Assembly (NCBI GenBank): GCA_030248065.1
Contig: JASAMV010000248.1
Span: forward strand, 1-64,000
DNA length: 64,000 bases
DNA from: Rhynchonema sp. JSB1_4
Taxonomy: Eukaryota; Nematoda; Chromadorea; Monhysterida; Xyalidae
Direction of reading: 5' to 3'
Position numbers and translations under genes: made by a program. Positions 60,068-64,000 of this stretch are shown piece after piece (positions within the stretch are counted from its first letter, which is position 1; every line of letters begins with the position of its first letter). The notes under the pieces are model-generated. The model saw only the letters and a program-made list of their open reading frames with translations. It was not told the origin of the DNA and made no database searches.

Positions 60068-60800
60068 CCCCCCATCCCCAAACCCCCCCACACCTCCAAC
60101 ACTGCCCGGAATAGAGCCCCCATTAATACAGAACCCAAAAAGGGGTCAGTGAGTTAATAGAGCCCCCCCCCCCGGAACAGAGCCCCCCTAAGTAACATCC
60201 CCTATACAGTAGTGTATTAAGGCTTGATAGTGGTGCACAGGTACATTTATGCACGTTTGTCGTTCGTTCAGAGCACATAATAAGCCTCTTATCGACGAAT
60301 AGACACGAATAAATGCGATTACAAGCGAAAAAACATACTTTCAAACCCCTTTTTAGGGGTATTTCTGGGAACAATTTTTCAGGTTCGGGTCAGTGAATTA
60401 ATAGAGGCCCCCCGGAATAGAGCCCCCCCGTAATAGAGCCCCCCAAAATGGGGTCAGTGAATTAATAGAGCCCCCCTTCTATTTAGGTTTTTACGGTATT
60501 TTACTGAAAAAGTGGGGATTTTTTGTTGGTTGGTTTGGTTTATTGCTCTCAGTGACGCATAAAACCATGCACGTAAATTAGTGATAGAAGCAAAGTTACA
60601 AGACCGGGTGGGACAATTACGGAAATGAAAATAGTTACAACACTGGTTATAACAAAACCACAGCAAATAAAAGCTACAAAAAGCGCCAAGGAGAGAGAAA
60701 GATCACGGACATCAGGACAAAAAATATTGAACTTTCTGACGGATTAGTAAGTGATCAGTATTGTCCAGTGGTGTACCTACCCAGGCGGGGCGGCAACCTA

Positions 60801-61163
60801 CCGTATTGTCGGAAATAGAACCCGCCCATTAATTGACCCCCCCCCATTAATTGAACCCCACCCCCAACCTTCACCGTACCATAGATTAGTGGTATGGTAA
60901 GGCTGTGTTGTTGGGTCAAACGTTGTTTAAGCTTGCGTACACAGCAGAACACGGCGTTTTAAGCATAATTGCCGCTGAAGTTAGAAAACACCGAAAACAA
61001 GCCATTTTTAGGAGCATTATTAACAATGATTTTTTTCGTCGGGGGGCCAAATGAAAATATAACCCCCCCCAATAATTGACCCCCCCCGTAAATTGAACCC
61101 CCCAAAATGACCCCAGTGAAAAAATAGACCCCCCGGGTTCTATTTCCGATTCCGACAATACGG
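60801..61163. mobile_element. TA-type element, CCGTATTGTCGGAAATAGAACC ends
   Basis: 363 bp, with TIRs beginning CCGTATTGTCGGAA, flanked by TA (60799-60800, 61164-61165). Subterminal AATTGACCCCCCC units parallel the AATAGAGCCCC units of the other TA family. Confidence 0.88.
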
Positions 61164-61342
61164 TACGGGTACTGTACCACTAAAAATGTGGGGCGACAAC
61201 AACATACCTACTGTATCGGCCGAGCTAGGGGGGCGAACAAAAATTTTTAAGTCTAAATATTGATGAAAATGTACTCTAAAACGCTCATTTCGATTTTTCG
61301 CCTATTTGGAGTGAAAAATACCGATTTTATACCATTTTGAGC

Positions 61343-62074
61343 CAGTGTAGTTCCTGGTCCGGCGGGGAAATTAGTGTACCTACCTACCTCCCTACTTTTT
61401 CGGAGGGGAAATTAGTGTACCTCCCTGGGGGGAAGGGGGGAAGACCCAAAATCAGGAAAAGGTCACTTTTTGAGGTAGAAAATTTGACCTATTTTTACCC
61501 CTTTTTGGAAAAATTCTTCATAAAAAGGGTATTGTGGCGACTTTTGAGAACATTGACCTGAAAATCACACATGTTAGGCCTAAAAATGCCCATTTTAGGC
61601 CTAAAAATGGCCATTTTAGGCAAAAATTGGGGAAATTAATGTACCCGGAGGCAGTGTAGTTCCTGGTCCGGCGCGGCGGTTAGTGTACCTACCCCTTTTT
61701 TCCGTGCGGCGGTTAGTGTACCTCCCTGGGGGGAGGGGGGGGGAAGACCCAAATCCAGGAAAAAGTCACTTTTTGAGGTAGAAAATTTGACCGATTTTGC
61801 CCCTTTTTGGAAAAAATTCTCCATAAAAGGGTATTTTGGCGACTTTTGACATCATTGACCTGAAAATCACCCATTTTAGGCCTAAAATTGCCTATTTTAG
61901 GCAAAAATTGAGGCGGTTAGTGTACCTGGCGCGGCGGTTAGTGTACCTTAGGGGGGGACCCCCTCCTCCCCCCAGGAACTACACTGCCCGGAGGGGAAAT
62001 TAGTGTACTAGTGTGCCTTGGTCGGGGAAATTAGTGTACCTTAGGGGGTCCCCCCTCCCCCAGGAACTGCACTG
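61343..62074. mobile_element. hAT element, TSD TTTTGAGC, GGGGAAATTAGTGTACC repeats
   Basis: Ends CAGTGTAGTTCCTGG and CAGGAACTGCACTG. Exact duplication TTTTGAGC (61335-61342, 62075-62082). It contains 61652-61986. Confidence 0.92.
61652..61986. mobile_element. hAT element, TSD CCCGGAGG, GCGGCGGTTAGTGTACC repeats
   Basis: 335 bp, same family as 58134-58525. Exact duplication CCCGGAGG (61644-61651, 61987-61994). Confidence 0.92.
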
Positions 62075-62626
62075 TTTTGAGCCAAAAATCGTAACTTACT
62101 GTACCAGCCGCCGGCCGGCGACCTACCTACTGTATGTACCAAGATGGAGCGTCAATCTACCTAACCTACTGTACCTAGGGGGACCCCCCCAGCCCCCACC
62201 CCCCTGCTACACCATTGGTATTGTCTATCTGACGACTTCTCATGGAAAACAATGAATTTTCAACCAAAAAAATAGGCTAAAAAAATCGCAAAAATTATGA
62301 CAAAAATTGGGTTAAAATCTGAACCAAAAATTCGGGCCGGGCCGGACCGGAGATTTGGGGGCTCCGTTTCGGGGTTTTCGACGGCCACCGAAAAATTTTC
62401 TTGAGGGTTCGAACCTATGTTACAAAGTCGCTTTAAAAAGGACTAAAACAGCTGAAAGCGACCTTTTTTCGCGCCTGAAACACACTGGCGAGGACTAACA
62501 CACCACAATCAAAGAAAAATTTGCTAAAAAAATGGGTGTGTTTGTCTTCGGAATTCCAATCCGCTTTGCAAACGTTGACAGGTGAGAGTGAGCGAAGCGC
62601 AGATACGGGTGGATTTGACGAGTGAG

Positions 62627-62785
62627 ATGGATCGGCCATCGACGTCAACAGCCAATCGACCGCCGTCCAGTCGATCGCCGGGTCCGCACGATGGTCGAGC
62701 GTGGAAACTCGTATTGGACCCATTTCTGAAGAAGGAGATCAGACATCGCGTCTATCGTATAGCTGGTGTGGTACAATCGAGAGAG
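62627..62785 (+). CDS. SET1/COMPASS-type methyltransferase, first coding exon (partial)
   Basis: 53 codons from ATG to a GAG|GTGCGC donor, phase 0. The peptide has a Ser/Pro-rich start (MDRPSTSTANRPPSSR) and then AWKLVLDPFLKKEIRHRVYR followed by IAGVV. This resembles the conserved N-terminal block of SETD1/SET1 proteins (K-L-x-x-D-P-x-L-x-x-G-x-x-x-x-Y-R-x-x-G), which methylate histone H3K4 within COMPASS. The frame is open upstream to 62582, just after a GACAG acceptor-like site, so the true start could differ. The catalytic SET domain would lie beyond the window. The assignment rests on one short motif and is tentative. Confidence 0.5.
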
Positions 62786-62851
62786 GTGCGCCTTTTTGCG
62801 GTGGCTGTGTGTGTTTGTTATGTTTGTTTTGGGATTTGGTTGGGTGGTGGT

Positions 62852-63302
62852 TAGGGTTAGAGAGATGTCGGGTGTCGGGTGCCAAAAAGTGTCGGGTGTC
62901 GGGTGCCTCCAGGTGTCATGTGTCGGGTTTTTTGGGACCCGACACCCGACACTTACGGTTCAAAACATCAGTTTTGCCGAGAAAAGAATTTTGAGAGAAA
63001 ATTTTCTTCGAACCAAATGTTTCCGAAGACGCAGAATGTGTCATTTTGGTGTTTATTTTGTGTGAAAATACTTGAATTCAGTCACTTGATCCAAAAAATT
63101 GCACTAATAGTGCGAAGGAGCAAAAAGTTGGTCCAAAAGCAGGTGTCGGGTGTCGGGTTTTTTCCAAAAACTAGATGTCGGGTGTCGGGTTTTTTTGGAA
63201 CTGTCGGGTGTCGGGTGTCGGCTTTTTTTCTCAAATGTCGGGTGTCGGGTATTTTCAGATGTCGGGTGTCGGGTGTCGGGTACCCCCCGACCTCTAACCC
63301 TA
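62852..63302. mobile_element. hAT element of TGTCGGG repeats, TSD GTGGTGGT
   Basis: 451 bp, ends TAGGGTTAGAG / CTCTAACCCTA. Exact 8-bp duplication GTGGTGGT (62844-62851, 63303-63310). Subterminal TGTCGGGTGTCGGG arrays at both ends, plus one inverted CCCGACACCCGACAC (62938-62952). It lies in the first intron of the SET1-like gene. Confidence 0.9.
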
Positions 63303-63465
63303 GTGGTGGTCGTTCGTGTTTGTGAAAGGGAAGGTAAAGTGCACAAACAAACGGACACACTTTCAGCATATTGTTCGCGTGAGGTTGCAGTTCTTGAATT
63401 TATGACGACATCAAAATCAAATCGTTTTTTAAATTCGTTGCAGCTTGTGCACCACCGCCGGGAGT

Positions 63466-64000
63466 CTAGTGTAGTGGCTGGGCGGGGATGGGGGGATTCC
63501 TCCTAAGGGGTAGGTACCTTGCAACCACCCCTTCGGGGGATGGGGGGAAGGGTAGGTACCTTGCAACCATAAATTTATGGTTTTCATAGGCAAAAATGGG
63601 TATTTTTTTACCTCAAAACCCCAAAAATCGCGCGCTCCACGCGCAGACCTCCATATAATAGCTATTTTAGGCAAATTTTCGGCCAAAATGCAAAAAATTT
63701 TGGGCCAATTTTGCAGTATACCGTAAAAATGACCCCATTTTGGGGGGCTCTATTCCGGGGGGCTCTATTAATTCACTGACCCGAACCTGAAAAAATTGTT
63801 CCCAGAAATACCGCCAAAAACCCCTAAAAAGGGGTTTGAAAGGATGTTTTTCGCTTGTAATCGCATTTATTCGTGTCTATTCGTCAATAAGAGGCGGATT
63901 ATGTGCTCTGAACGAACAACAAACGTGCATAAATGTACCTGTGCGCCACTATCAAGCGTTAATACACTACTGTATAGGGGATGTTACTTAGGGGGGGGCT
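63466..64000. mobile_element. hAT element (GGTACCTTGCAACC family), incomplete at window edge
   Basis: Begins near TAGTGTAGTGGCTGGG with GGTACCTTGCAACCA units and a GCGCGCTCCACGCGC core (63629-63644), in reverse orientation to 57773-58621. It is interrupted at 63721 by a TA-type element and runs off the window. Confidence 0.65.
63721..64000. mobile_element. CCGTAAAAA TA-type element, right end outside window
   Basis: TA|CCGTAAAAATGACCCC at 63719, then GGGGGGCTCTATT repeats. The interior matches 60105-60480 in reverse (GAACAATTTTTCAGGTTCGG and AATGCGATTACAAGCG regions). Confidence 0.7.

Larger units (their letters stand above)
56665..60104. mobile_element. hAT element, TSD CCCGGAAT, carrying five further insertions
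   Basis: Ends CAGTGTTGGAGG and CCTCCAACACTG. Exact duplication CCCGGAAT at 56657-56664 and 60105-60112. Its own units are GGGGGGATACCTACTGTACC, and its core is GCGCGCGTAGCGCGCG (59032-59047). Confidence 0.9.
56634..60496. mobile_element. CCGTAWAAACCTAAATA TA-type element (contains 56665-60104)
   Basis: Ends CCGTATAAAACCTAAATA and TATTTAGGTTTTTACGG, flanked by TA (56632-56633, 60497-60498). The sister element at 55129-55973 has the uninterrupted site (GACTTATTTTACTG). The interior has AATAGAGCCCCCC repeats. Confidence 0.88.
60766..62217. mobile_element. hAT element, TSD GTATTGTC, CAACCTACTGTACC repeats
   Basis: Ends CAGTGGTGTACCTACCC and ACACCATTG. Exact duplication GTATTGTC (60758-60765, 62218-62225). 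Sister of 55363-55733 at the same site. It contains 60801-61163 and 61343-62074. Confidence 0.9.
56518..62365. mobile_element. Second (GGGCC)n hAT element, host of the nested complex
   Basis: Left end CAGAGGTCGCAATCGGGCC as in 55129. Internal landmarks (CTTATTTTACTG, TTTCTGACGGATT, GTATTGTC) follow in the same order but are split by the insertions listed below. The right end (CGGGCCGGACCGGAGATTTG at about 62336-62358) is truncated, so the TSD is not seen. Confidence 0.75.

Noticed and set aside
56665..60104. A CRISPR-like or satellite array interpretation of the repeated short units
   Set aside because: The units sit inside TIR elements with exact 8-bp TSDs; there are no spacer-repeat arrays and the DNA is eukaryotic.
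62582..63506. Continuous + frames through 62852-63300 as protein-coding
   Set aside because: These frames translate the TGTCGGG-array transposon; only 62627-62785 is supported.

Overview
The window is nuclear DNA from an animal. Genes are split by many short introns with (T)TTTCAG-type 3' splice sites, and every well-supported gene is a conserved eukaryotic gene. Degenerate arrays of TTAGGC, the nematode telomere unit, occur at several interstitial places. Several start codons lie 0-10 nt behind an AG, as expected of spliced-leader acceptors. A nematode, or a close ecdysozoan relative, is the best guess, but this is inference.

Genes, left to right. (1) SNRPE (Sm protein E), + strand, 387-947. 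(2) PIGK/GPI8, the catalytic subunit of GPI transamidase, + strand, 1595-4004, same orientation and close behind SNRPE. (3) A class B1 (secretin-type) GPCR, minus strand, 5127-11000, at least 13 exons with all seven TM segments placed. (4) A small + strand ORF with one 2-codon exon, 18988-19336. (5) NPRL3 (GATOR1 subunit; amino-acid sensing to TORC1), minus strand, 23489-28685, 12 coding exons, 582 aa. (6) Directly behind it in the same orientation, a UXT-like prefoldin alpha-family protein, 22464-23108. (7) Two tandem paralogous small genes on the + strand, 34299-35253 and 35513-36273. (8) A RING-HC protein, minus strand, 38535-45712, five exons, all introns phase 0. (9) A 63-aa helical protein, 53112-53500. 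(10) The first coding exon of a SET1/COMPASS-like gene, 62627-62785, running toward the right edge. I rebuilt all splice models by hand by matching reading phase across GT/AG boundaries.

The rest is dominated by non-autonomous DNA transposons. Many foldback/MITE elements with recognisable target-site duplications sit between genes and inside introns (7454-7788, 8727-9266, 11018-11620, 12941-13266, 16890-17068, 19441-19710, 28264-28500, 40986-41312, 50079-50538, 54148-54749). From about 29000, and especially 55129-62365 and 62852-63302, there is a dense complex of hAT-type elements. Fourteen of them keep exact 8-bp target-site duplications, and they are nested up to six deep. Many share a central GCGCGC palindrome and G-run/C-run ends, but each carries its own short subterminal repeat. 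This is the most unusual thing in the window.

The stretches 11621-22463 (outside the listed elements), 30946-33767, 36274-38534 and 45713-52530 contain no gene I can support beyond the entries below.
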